The notes under the pieces were generated by a model that worked only from the letters and a program-made list of their open reading frames with translations, had not been told where the DNA came from and ran no database searches. 6,160 nt of DNA from NCBI GenBank assembly GCA_029262955.1, contig JAJCYL010000727.1:1-6160 (forward strand), given 5' to 3'. This document shows, piece by piece, positions 1-5,306 of this stretch (positions within the stretch are counted from its first letter, which is position 1; every line of letters begins with the position of its first letter). Made by a program: the position numbers and the translations under genes. This DNA comes from Cytophagales bacterium (GTDB lineage Bacteria; Bacteroidota; Bacteroidia; Cytophagales; Cyclobacteriaceae).

Positions 1-621
1 ATAAAAAATGGGGAAACCGAAGTTGGTATTACTTACAAAGTGCAGAATGAAATAAAAGAAATGTCCGCCGATTTTTATGTGAACTGTATTCCTTTACCAG
101 CGTTTAAAAATATTCCGATTCAACCTGCCCTATCCTCGGAAAAGCAATACATCCTCGACAACATTACTTATGACTCCTATCAACGATTTGTTTTCCAGGC
201 AAAATCGAAATTTTGGCTTGAGGATGGGCTCAGTATTAATATGTTCCTTGATCATCCTGATCTATGGGATGTATGGCAATCTGCCGATGAGGTAGATACT
301 CATCGGACTATAGTATTGGGAACCGGACCGGGTGGCATCTCACCACAACGAGCATTGGCAGCATTTCGTGAAGTGTATCCTGGAAATAAAGATACTATTG
401 AACAAGTAGTCAGTAAGGACTGGACAAAGGAACATTTTGCTCCAACTTGTGAGCGGCAACCATTTCCTATCAGTGAACTGAAAAAGTTCTGGCCCAATGT
501 GATGAAACCTCAGGGTAGGATACATTTTGCCGGAGCATATGCCGATAATCTAAATTGGGGAACAGAAGCCGCAACTCGTTCCGCAAACCGAGTGGCCAAA
601 GAGATTAATCTATTAGGATAA
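1..621 (+). CDS. FAD-dependent amine oxidase-type oxidoreductase, C-terminal part (5' end outside window)
   Basis: The reading frame is open from base 1, so the start lies upstream; the GTG at 40 is almost certainly internal. The visible 206 residues match the C-terminal half of the flavin monoamine oxidase family. The closing segment (visible residues ~171-201) has the family's pattern 'GRIHFAGAY...NWGTEAATRSA', where FAG plus the small-residue helix normally packs on the FAD isoalloxazine and pyrophosphate. Residues ~60-115 form substrate-domain strands. Family members oxidise primary, secondary or polyamines, or some carotenoid and amino-acid substrates, passing electrons to O2 or another acceptor. 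The usual acidic residue after FAG (FAGE/FAGD) is Ala179 here. The stop codon is 1 base from the next gene, a c-type cytochrome, which suggests one operon and a possible electron partner. The substrate cannot be told because the N-terminal Rossmann part is missing. The family is well supported; the exact reaction is not. Confidence 0.82.
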   Translation: MKNGETEVGITYKVQNEIKEMSADFYVNCIPLPAFKNIPIQPALSSEKQYILDNITYDSYQRFVFQAKSKFWLEDGLSINMFLDHPDLWDVWQSADEVDTHRTIVLGTGPGGISPQRALAAFREVYPGNKDTIEQVVSKDWTKEHFAPTCERQPFPISELKKFWPNVMKPQGRIHFAGAYADNLNWGTEAATRSANRVAKEINLLG

Positions 622-622
622 C

Positions 623-1354
623 GTGCTGAAAAATATGCGATTAAAAGCTCTCGTTATAATTGGAATCTCCTATTACACTTTTGCTTTTTCGTATCAACCA
701 AAACAGGAAAATACTCCACCAAAAATTGAAATTAATCTACTTACAGATGGCAACACTTTTCAGTGGAATACGGTTGTACCTTACACTATAGATGTTTCTG
801 ACATTGAAGATGGCAATTCAGCGTATGATGAAATTCCAGCCAATGAAATCATCCTGTTAGTCCAATTTTTGGAGGACTCCCTTTATGTCTCAAAACATTT
901 ACTGGGAGTGTCTAAAATGAATCTCAAACCTCTCCAGTTAATGGGAACTTCTACTTGCTTCAATTGTCATTTAGCCAACAACAGCTTTGTTGGACCTTCA
1001 TTCAAGTCTATTGTTCAACGATATGAAAATAGCAATGTCGCAAAAGATTCATTGGCAAAAAGGATAGTTGTTGGGACAGCAGGCAGATGGGGAGATTCAA
1101 AAATGCCACCTCATCCGGATTTAGAAATTGAAGAAGCAAGGGAAATAGTAAACTGGATTTTTAACATTACCCAGAGAGAAGATTTTGATTATCTAGTTGG
1201 CACTCGAGGTTCATTTCGAATTCAAGAAAAACCATACGAACGTCCTTGGGAAGGAGTTTATGCTTTAACTGCCCTCTATTTAGATCATGGAATAAAAAAT
1301 CTACCTAAAAGCAGAAAACTAGGGTCTCATACGGTGATCCTTAGAAATCAATGA
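623..1354 (+). CDS. Exported class I c-type cytochrome with C-terminal beta-sandwich-like tail
   Basis: Residues are numbered from GTG 623, which gives 243 residues; ATG 635 (four codons later) is an equally good start and keeps the hydrophobic export signal (residues ~8-24, no lipobox Cys). Residues ~30-88 resemble the PKD-like domain often placed before cytochrome c domains. The heme site is C112-F-N-C115-H116, followed by 'VGPSFKSIVQRY', and Met161 in 'KMPPHP' is the expected second axial ligand. The heme domain therefore spans ~105-182. The tail (~190-243), with 'GVYALTALYLDHG' and a final 'VILRNQ', resembles the short sandwich-like ending seen in large Bacteroidota/Planctomycetota heme-c dehydrogenases. 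It should act in the periplasm as an electron carrier. It follows the amine oxidase gene by 1 base, so the oxidase or dehydrogenase is the likely donor (inference). The cytochrome assignment is strong; the tail assignment is weaker. Confidence 0.85.
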   Translation: MLKNMRLKALVIIGISYYTFAFSYQPKQENTPPKIEINLLTDGNTFQWNTVVPYTIDVSDIEDGNSAYDEIPANEIILLVQFLEDSLYVSKHLLGVSKMNLKPLQLMGTSTCFNCHLANNSFVGPSFKSIVQRYENSNVAKDSLAKRIVVGTAGRWGDSKMPPHPDLEIEEAREIVNWIFNITQREDFDYLVGTRGSFRIQEKPYERPWEGVYALTALYLDHGIKNLPKSRKLGSHTVILRNQ

Positions 1355-1406
1355 CGAATATGAAACATCGCTCACATACTGATTAGGTAGGTATTAAGAA
1401 TGCCTC

Positions 1407-3620
1407 TCACTCAATGACTATTCTTGCAGATTCAGATCCTTTGTTGTGAAAAATGGTCAGTATATAGATCCCAGCCGGAATTTTTCGCACATCAATATTC
1501 CAGGTCTCGGCCGGTCTAAAAGTTTTTTCAAACACGTTCTTGCCTCCAAGGGAAATTATCTCAATTTTTATATCATTCCCTTTTCCAATGTGAGATTTGA
1601 TTGAAAGAAACTCACTATTGATTGGATTAGGATAAACAAGTATGGGATTTAAAGTTTCCGAAACTACGTCTACTGCGGTCACCACATCCCCACTAAAATA
1701 CCTCTCAGCCAATCCAAATGCATCAATCCCAATATCTTTCCCAATCAAACGACCGGGTATATCATCAACTGGTGGATGAATGCCACCCCAAATTCGAGAT
1801 AAACTGGTTTGATCTGAGGCATCCTGGTATGTGGCCCATTGGAGCACTACATCAACACTTGGCCCTTCTTCAAATACCAAAAATTCGTTCTGTTTAGCTA
1901 CGAACTCGCCTACTCCTCCCGGAAAATACTCGTCACCGGTTAACAAAGTCATCACTTCAGCAGCTGCCCTGGAAAAAGTGGAATGTCCTGAAATATAACC
2001 AGCAAATGGAGGCGTCACGAAAGTTGGTCTCTGATAAGGCCACCAACCTTCAGCTAAAACCCAACCCACACCTGCAACTTCTACATCAGGATCGTTGATA
2101 AACTGATGACCTTTCCAGGCGTATAATTTAATCTTTCCAACATTTTCGTTTTGAGAACCAGCCAATGGATCTCCCTCTTCCACTAATTCTATGAATCCCT
2201 CATAAAGTGGAATTCCATCTATTGCATAGTTTCCCAGCGTAGGATCAGAGGATTGGCCTTTGTCAGCCATATACCTAATGGCTGAGATTGGCCTGATATA
2301 GTCATACCACCCCTTTATTCCCCATGCGGTAATTGCCGCATCGTGTACAGTACCGGCCAACGCAAAATAACTCTTCACATCCCATTCCAGGTCATCAAGA
2401 ATATCACCCTCACCCTTAAATCTCTTTTCGAGCAAGGGGTGGTCGCTCACATAATTGAGGATGGTGAACCAGTGACCAGGAGGTGTTTCAGAATCTGGTC
2501 CATCGGCCCAAAATTCTGCAAGAACGCGGGCATAGTCTCCTCTTGGCACCATTTGGGGAGGATAAGCCTCACCTGTCTTGGGATTGACGTCCCAACCCAA
2601 GCTGATATCTCCTCCATCAAATAAGTTATAGAAATCTCGCAGACCCTCGATCGTAGTGGGAAGTTCGGGTATATTTCCTATGGATGCTGGTGAAATATCG
2701 ATCATCACACCATCTGTAGGATCCAAGTGGCTGGACCATACTGCCACTAAACTATTTCCCCATTGATATTCCGCTGATAGACCACTACCGTCTTCATTGA
2801 GGTAGGCCGGCTCACCGGGATCATGATAGACCCAGTATTCATTGCCATCCCTTTCATAAATAGTTAGGTCTGAACTCTTAAGTGCAAAAGGAATTACTAA
2901 GCCCCATTCAGGACCTAGAAAATTGGGAGTATTACCAGGAACAAGAAATCCCGCTTGATCAATAAAAAATTCAAATGATAAAGGCTGCCATCGATTGGGG
3001 TCAGTTACTCCTTGATTGCCTGGTGAGGATGGGTCCATTGCAGGATTTACTGGTTCATAGAATTCATTCCTATAATCAAGAAACTCATTTGAATTGTCTT
3101 GTCTGCCGAATGCAATAAGGCAACTTGCTATATAATTGCCTAGTGCCGCCGGGGAGCCAGTAGAATAATCTTCAGATGTAAATTGGATATCATACCCAAG
3201 ATCTCCCATTAATTGATGAAATGAAGGCAATGACTGATCTGCACCGGGGGAAAAACTGAATCGAAAGAGTAATAATCGATAAGCAGCATAACTCATTGTT
3301 TCCCTTCTGGCCGCATCAATGTCCTCAGGCAATTCAAATCCATCAAATTCACAATTATATCCCTTTACAGTTTTCCCTAACAAAAATGTAGTTGCCGTTT
3401 GATCATATACTGCCCATGAGTCATACAGGGCGATAGAGGTGTGAAATAAATTTCGGGCATGTACGGTGGGTCTTGCAAAATCATTTCGAATCGCTTCGAG
3501 AAGTGCTTCATTCCATTGTCTGGCGACAGATTGCTGTGCCCAAATTTGGCCCGAATAAATAGTTGTAATGCAAAACAGAAAAAGGCTCAAAAGCAACCCT
3601 TTACGCTCAATTCGTAACAT
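1407..3620 (-). CDS. Secreted vanadium-dependent haloperoxidase-like protein (PAP2 superfamily) with T9SS sorting domain
   Basis: This 737-residue protein begins at the ATG at 3620. A signal peptide covers residues 1-28, with likely cleavage after 'QIWA'. 'SVARQWNEALLEAIRND...ARNLFHTSIALYDSW' (~31-69) is the typical helical opening of vanadium haloperoxidases. The vanadate pocket is complete: K436-x6-R443-P444, S544-G545-H546, and S608-R609-x5-H615-x3-D619. These correspond to Lys353, Arg360, Ser402-His404, Arg490 and His496 of Curvularia chloroperoxidase. Family enzymes use H2O2 to oxidise halide to hypohalous acid; PAP2 acid phosphatases share the pocket, so phosphatase activity is a lesser alternative. 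Residues ~655-737 ('LVYPNP' ... 'AGIYILTI' ... 'ARIVIE') form a type A T9SS C-terminal sorting domain, indicating export across the outer membrane and surface attachment or release. It is transcribed alone, convergent with the cytochrome gene. Fold and pocket are secure; halide preference is unproven. Confidence 0.9.
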   Translation of the reverse strand: MLRIERKGLLLSLFLFCITTIYSGQIWAQQSVARQWNEALLEAIRNDFARPTVHARNLFHTSIALYDSWAVYDQTATTFLLGKTVKGYNCEFDGFELPEDIDAARRETMSYAAYRLLLFRFSFSPGADQSLPSFHQLMGDLGYDIQFTSEDYSTGSPAALGNYIASCLIAFGRQDNSNEFLDYRNEFYEPVNPAMDPSSPGNQGVTDPNRWQPLSFEFFIDQAGFLVPGNTPNFLGPEWGLVIPFALKSSDLTIYERDGNEYWVYHDPGEPAYLNEDGSGLSAEYQWGNSLVAVWSSHLDPTDGVMIDISPASIGNIPELPTTIEGLRDFYNLFDGGDISLGWDVNPKTGEAYPPQMVPRGDYARVLAEFWADGPDSETPPGHWFTILNYVSDHPLLEKRFKGEGDILDDLEWDVKSYFALAGTVHDAAITAWGIKGWYDYIRPISAIRYMADKGQSSDPTLGNYAIDGIPLYEGFIELVEEGDPLAGSQNENVGKIKLYAWKGHQFINDPDVEVAGVGWVLAEGWWPYQRPTFVTPPFAGYISGHSTFSRAAAEVMTLLTGDEYFPGGVGEFVAKQNEFLVFEEGPSVDVVLQWATYQDASDQTSLSRIWGGIHPPVDDIPGRLIGKDIGIDAFGLAERYFSGDVVTAVDVVSETLNPILVYPNPINSEFLSIKSHIGKGNDIKIEIISLGGKNVFEKTFRPAETWNIDVRKIPAGIYILTIFHNKGSESARIVIE

Positions 3621-3653
3621 ATAGTTTTCAATTAAATCCTGGTCAAAGTATTA

Positions 3654-3669
3654 AGAGCAATAATGCTCT
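3654..3669. other. Small hairpin in the predicted leader of the haloperoxidase gene
   Basis: AGAGCA (3654-3659) pairs perfectly with TGCTCT (3664-3669) around the 4-base loop ATAA. It lies between the candidate promoter and the haloperoxidase ATG, so it would be in the 5' leader. A 6-bp stem with no U-tract is too weak for a convincing terminator. It could be a protein-binding palindrome or chance. Confidence 0.3.
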
Positions 3670-3689
3670 CCTAATTAGCAAATACCCGT

Positions 3690-3721
3690 CAAAAGTACCA
3701 ATATCATCAGGTTGAATGAAA
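3690..3721 (-). promoter_or_regulatory. Candidate Bacteroidota-type promoter of the haloperoxidase gene
   Basis: Read on the minus strand, TACTTTTG (3697 to 3690) is an exact match to the Bacteroidota -7 consensus TAnnTTTG. TTTC (3721 to 3718), 20 bases further upstream, is a three-out-of-four match to the -33 TTTG box. This would leave a leader of about 60 bases before the ATG at 3620. The consensus is established for this phylum; its use here is inferred from position only. Confidence 0.4.
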
Positions 3722-3793
3722 TTCTATTAATTATTTTACTTATGATTTACATCAGAAACAGAAAACATTAAGAAAAAACCCTCTTAGGTCCAA

Positions 3794-3928
3794 ATGAAAT
3801 CATCCAAAACAATCGTGGATTTCTTTGCTTCTGTCGGAACCCCTGTTCTTTTAAGTCTCCCGAAGGACGACTTAAAAGTTTTAAATGAATGGAGTGTCTA
3901 TGACACAGGCCTCAGGGTTAGTAGGTGA
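3794..3928 (+). CDS. Doubtful 44-residue ORF spanning the inverted hairpin unit
   Basis: ATG 3794 to TGA 3926-3928 gives a 44-residue frame that begins 'MKSSKTIVDFF' and ends 'YDTGLRVSR'. The composition is protein-like, but I recognise no family. An in-frame TAG lies three codons before the ATG, so it cannot be a longer broken gene on its 5' side in this frame. Its second half is built from the repeat hairpin (3848-3878) and the short palindrome (3894-3906), and it ends inside the direct repeat. It may therefore be a chance opening through repeat DNA or the remnant of a gene once associated with the element. There is no convincing ribosome binding site. Confidence 0.2.
   Translation: MKSSKTIVDFFASVGTPVLLSLPKDDLKVLNEWSVYDTGLRVSR
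3845..3911 (-). repeat. Repeat unit L: inverted, diverged copy of the vapBC-flanking hairpin repeat
   Basis: The unit contains a perfect 10-bp stem, CTTTTAAGTC (3848-3857) with GACTTAAAAG (3869-3878), around an 11-base loop. After 13 bases come GAGTGTCTATGACAC (3892-3906) and GGCC (3908-3911). Read as reverse complement, the same order, spacing and much of the sequence reappear at 4009-4073: the 15-base block is a perfect inverted match to 4013-4027. Unit L is therefore an inverted copy of the outer half of the direct repeats around vapBC. Together with 4009-4073 it forms imperfect terminal inverted repeats of a segment of about 230 bp. Confidence 0.7.
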
Positions 3929-4073
3929 AACCGAATTATTCCGATACTCCAGTGCCAGAGGCTATTCAGCATTAATGGATTGTTAGAATTGAATATTATT
4001 GAATAAATGGCCGTGTCATAGACACTCGAGTTATTGAGACGTTTTAAGTGCTTTGCAGAACACTTAAAACAAC
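3915..4073 (+). repeat. Direct repeat copy R1, upstream of vapBC
   Basis: This copy shares ordered blocks with 4751-4884: GGGTTAGTAG (3915-3924); CCGAATTATTCCGATAC (3931-3947); AATGGCCGTGTCA (4006-4018); GACACTCGAGTT (4021-4032); and the stem-loop GTTTTAAGTG (4041-4050) with CACTTAAAAC (4061-4070), followed by AAC. It differs by an extra ~56 bases between the second and third blocks, and by a 3-base spacer between GTGTC and GACAC instead of ~29 bases. The two copies bracket the toxin-antitoxin genes in the same orientation. Confidence 0.8.
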
Positions 4074-4081
4074 GGTGGGTC

Positions 4082-4095
4082 ACCCTTCTGAGGGT
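4082..4095. other. Small hairpin just outside repeat R1
   Basis: ACCCT (4082-4086) pairs with AGGGT (4091-4095) around TCTG. The heptamer GGGTCAC also occurs twice here (4078-4084 and 4092-4098). It lies between the repeat and the vapB promoter region. There is no T-run for an intrinsic terminator and its function is unknown. Confidence 0.35.
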
Positions 4096-4147
4096 CACGA
4101 GCGGATAGCTATTTCGGCAACCTGCCTATAACCAATGCTAACCAAAA

Positions 4148-4174
4148 TGTGTATATTTACAAAAAAGATACACA
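4148..4174. promoter_or_regulatory. Candidate VapB(C) operator overlapping promoter and vapB start
   Basis: TGTGTAT (4148-4154) and ATACACA (4168-4174) form a perfect 7-bp inverted repeat with a 13-base spacer. The right arm ends on the A of the vapB ATG. VapB antitoxins are DNA-binding dimers that repress their own operon, alone or with VapC, at palindromes in exactly this position. TATATTTA (4152-4159), close to the Bacteroidota -7 element, lies inside the palindrome, so binding would block initiation. No matching -33 box is obvious. Confidence 0.5.
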
Positions 4175-4365
4175 TGAGAACCAATGTTGTGATAGATGAC
4201 CAGCTCATGGAACAAGCCAGGAAAGTTTCCGGACTTAAAACGAAGAGAGCGGTTATAGAGCAAGCCCTGGCAACGTTCATCCGGATCAACAAGCAATCCA
4301 GGATCGGGGACCTGCGTGGCAAAGTTAAGTGGGAAGGTGATCTGGACGAAATGCGCAAGTGGTGA
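4174..4365 (+). CDS. vapB: VapB-type antitoxin
   Basis: The 63-residue protein starts at ATG 4174 and matches the VapB antitoxin family that pairs with PIN toxins. Residues 1-37 have the ribbon-helix-helix-like DNA-binding form: strand 'RTNVVID', then two helices with 'SGLKTKRAVIEQALATFI'. The C-terminal segment 'LRGKVKWEGDLDEMRKW' (47-63) is the family's characteristic toxin-binding tail, which neutralises the PIN active site. An in-frame ATG at 4135 would add 13 residues, but the start at 4174 is preferred: the strand begins immediately after it and the operator-like palindrome would otherwise be coding. Its TGA overlaps the vapC ATG by one base, giving coupled translation with antitoxin first. 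The gene is GC-richer than its surroundings (64 G+C in the 120 bases 4201-4320), consistent with acquisition from elsewhere. Confidence 0.88.
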   Translation: MRTNVVIDDQLMEQARKVSGLKTKRAVIEQALATFIRINKQSRIGDLRGKVKWEGDLDEMRKW

Positions 4366-4757
4366 TGATCTTCGTTGATACCAGCACCTGGATTGAATAT
4401 TTTAATGGTACCATCTCTGCCAAAACGGATTACCTGCATGAGTCACTTTCAAAAAAAGTCGTAATTGTAGGCGATATCGTTTTAATGGAAGTTCTCCAGG
4501 GAATCAGAAACGAAAAACAATATCACAAAACAAAATCCTATCTGGAAGCCACGATCCAGGTTCAAATGATCGATCCTTCCCTTGCGGTAACCTACGCTGA
4601 TTACTATCGAACCCTCCGCAAAAAAGGGATTACGATCAGAAAGACCAACGACGTAATCGTTGCAGGGTACTGCATCATTAATGACCTCCCCCTGCTTCAA
4701 AATGACCGGGATTTTAAACCTTTTGAACAATATCTGGGTTTGAAGCTTTTGGGTTAG
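4365..4757 (+). CDS. vapC: VapC-type PIN-domain ribonuclease toxin
   Basis: This is a 130-residue PIN-domain endoribonuclease, the toxin of a type II toxin-antitoxin pair; characterised VapCs cut tRNAs or rRNA to stop translation. The Mg2+-binding acidic set is intact: D5 in 'IFVDTSTWIEYF', E42 in 'LMEVLQGI', D96 in 'TNDVIVAGYCI', and D114/D116 in 'QNDRDF'. Nothing suggests inactivation. ATG 4365 overlaps the vapB TGA by one base and is preferred; GTG codons at 4359 and 4362 would give only two or one more residues. The stop codon (TAG, 4755-4757) lies inside the first block of the downstream direct repeat, so the gene ends exactly where the repeat starts. The specific RNA target is unknown. 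Roles in plasmid or island maintenance or phage defence are possible, given the flanking repeats. Confidence 0.92.
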   Translation: MIFVDTSTWIEYFNGTISAKTDYLHESLSKKVVIVGDIVLMEVLQGIRNEKQYHKTKSYLEATIQVQMIDPSLAVTYADYYRTLRKKGITIRKTNDVIVAGYCIINDLPLLQNDRDFKPFEQYLGLKLLG

Positions 4758-4884
4758 TAGATTAAGCCGAATTATTCCGATACGCCAAAATGGCCGTGTC
4801 ACAACTTGTCCCGACGTGACGTGTCGGGAGACACTCGAGTTTATTAAGACGTTTTAAGTGCTCTTGCAGCGCACTTAAAACAAC
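4751..4884 (+). repeat. Direct repeat copy R2, downstream of vapBC
   Basis: This is the second copy of the R1 repeat, starting on the last codons of vapC: GGGTTAGTAG (4751-4760), CCGAATTATTCCGATAC (4767-4783), AATGGCCGTGTCA (4789-4801), GACACTCGAGTT (4830-4841). The 11-bp stem is GTTTTAAGTGC (4851-4861) with GCACTTAAAAC (4871-4881), then AAC. Between GTGTC (4796-4800) and GACAC (4830-4834) it carries an additional 7-bp stem, TCCCGAC (4809-4815) with GTCGGGA (4823-4829), absent from R1. It fills most of the gap between convergent vapC and the DoxX-like gene. It might impede read-through, but no T-tract supports a classical terminator. Confidence 0.8.
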
Positions 4885-4921
4885 TGTGCGGGATCATACA
4901 TACCAATTAGACTCGCCTACT

Positions 4922-5302
4922 TTAATTGCCTTTTATCATCGGCATATACTTTTTCCAGTTCTCCACAATCACCCAAACCAGTATAGCGGTTAATATCAAT
5001 GGTATAGGCAAGCCGAACCCCAACGTAAAATGGTGGGCTAAAATCCCAACCATAATCGGGATGATAATCATCGCTCCCAATGCTCGAAATTGTGGCAGAA
5101 TAAATAGTAACCCCCCTATAATCTCAAACGTGGCCAGCAAGGGCATCAGCCAGGTAATCTCCATCATTGCAACAAACATTTTCATAGCCTGCTCCGGTAG
5201 GTCATCGGGGACAGGTATATAGTTAAAGAATTTGTTCAGGCCCGCGTTAATGAACATCAAACCAAAAAGCAAGCTCAGAATGAATAGTATCTTGTTTTTC
5301 AT
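4922..5302 (-). CDS. DoxX-like integral membrane protein
   Basis: The 126-residue protein has about four transmembrane helices, at ~4-21, 49-69, 74-92 and 99-115, the usual size and topology of DoxX/DoxD-like proteins. 'GLMFINAGLNKFFNYIPVP' (14-32) is the hallmark DoxX opening: a glycine-rich helix, then the N/K-F motif and a short proline loop. 'FEIIGGLLFIL' and the paired His90-His91 also fit. Biochemical roles are known for few relatives (thiosulfate:quinone oxidoreductase subunit DoxD; redox-linked complexes in mycobacteria), and most members are unassigned. It starts 4 bases after the stop of the AHSA1-type gene, so it is the last gene of the ArsR-AHSA1-DoxX operon. This gene set recurs in Bacteroidota, but its shared function is not established. 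The inner membrane is the expected location. Confidence 0.85.
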   Translation of the reverse strand: MKNKILFILSLLFGLMFINAGLNKFFNYIPVPDDLPEQAMKMFVAMMEITWLMPLLATFEIIGGLLFILPQFRALGAMIIIPIMVGILAHHFTLGFGLPIPLILTAILVWVIVENWKKYMPMIKGN

Positions 5303-5306
5303 AAGG

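Larger units (their letters stand above)
3621..4173. other. Gene-poor interval between the haloperoxidase and vapB starts
   Basis: This stretch of about 550 bases separates two divergent transcription units. Bases ~3700-3790 are very AT-rich. From ~3845 on it is dominated by the repeat structures described separately: the inverted hairpin unit at 3845-3911, the direct repeat at 3915-4073, and the small hairpin at 4082-4095. Apart from one doubtful 44-codon frame at 3794-3928, I see no credible protein gene, tRNA or other RNA gene here. Confidence 0.7.

Noticed and set aside
40..621. A complete gene starting at GTG 40
   Set aside because: The frame is open back to base 1 and the protein aligns only with the C-terminal half of the amine oxidase family, so the true start is outside the window.
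1396..1425. Possible bidirectional terminator between the convergent cytochrome and haloperoxidase genes (AAGAAT ... ATTCTT)
   Set aside because: The stem is only 6 bp with an 18-base loop, is AT-rich, and overlaps the end of the haloperoxidase coding sequence.
2343..2624. 93-codon plus-strand frame inside the haloperoxidase gene
   Set aside because: It is antisense to a long, motif-complete gene and has no recognisable features.
4041..4070. Repeat stem-loops as intrinsic terminators
   Set aside because: The stems are AT-rich and not followed by a T-run on either strand. The shared, structured repeat nature explains them better.
3898..4098. 66-codon minus-strand frame upstream of vapB
   Set aside because: It is a read-through of the R1 repeat. 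It shares a peptide stretch (IGIIRxxLLT) with the minus-strand frame at 4482-4802 only because both cross the duplicated block; neither looks like a real protein family.
3621..4173. CRISPR array, tRNA or riboswitch in the long intergenic region
   Set aside because: The repeats are too few, long and irregular for CRISPR. No cloverleaf or known riboswitch core could be recognised by eye.
4482..4802. 106-codon minus-strand frame opposite vapC
   Set aside because: It lies almost wholly antisense to the well-supported PIN toxin gene and has no family features.
3915..4884. Integron gene cassette with attC sites
   Set aside because: The repeats fold and flank a toxin-antitoxin pair as attC sites do. 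However, I could not find the required RYYYAAC ... GTTRRRY core pair in the right order, and there is no integrase in the window. A cassette-like behaviour is kept only as a hypothesis.
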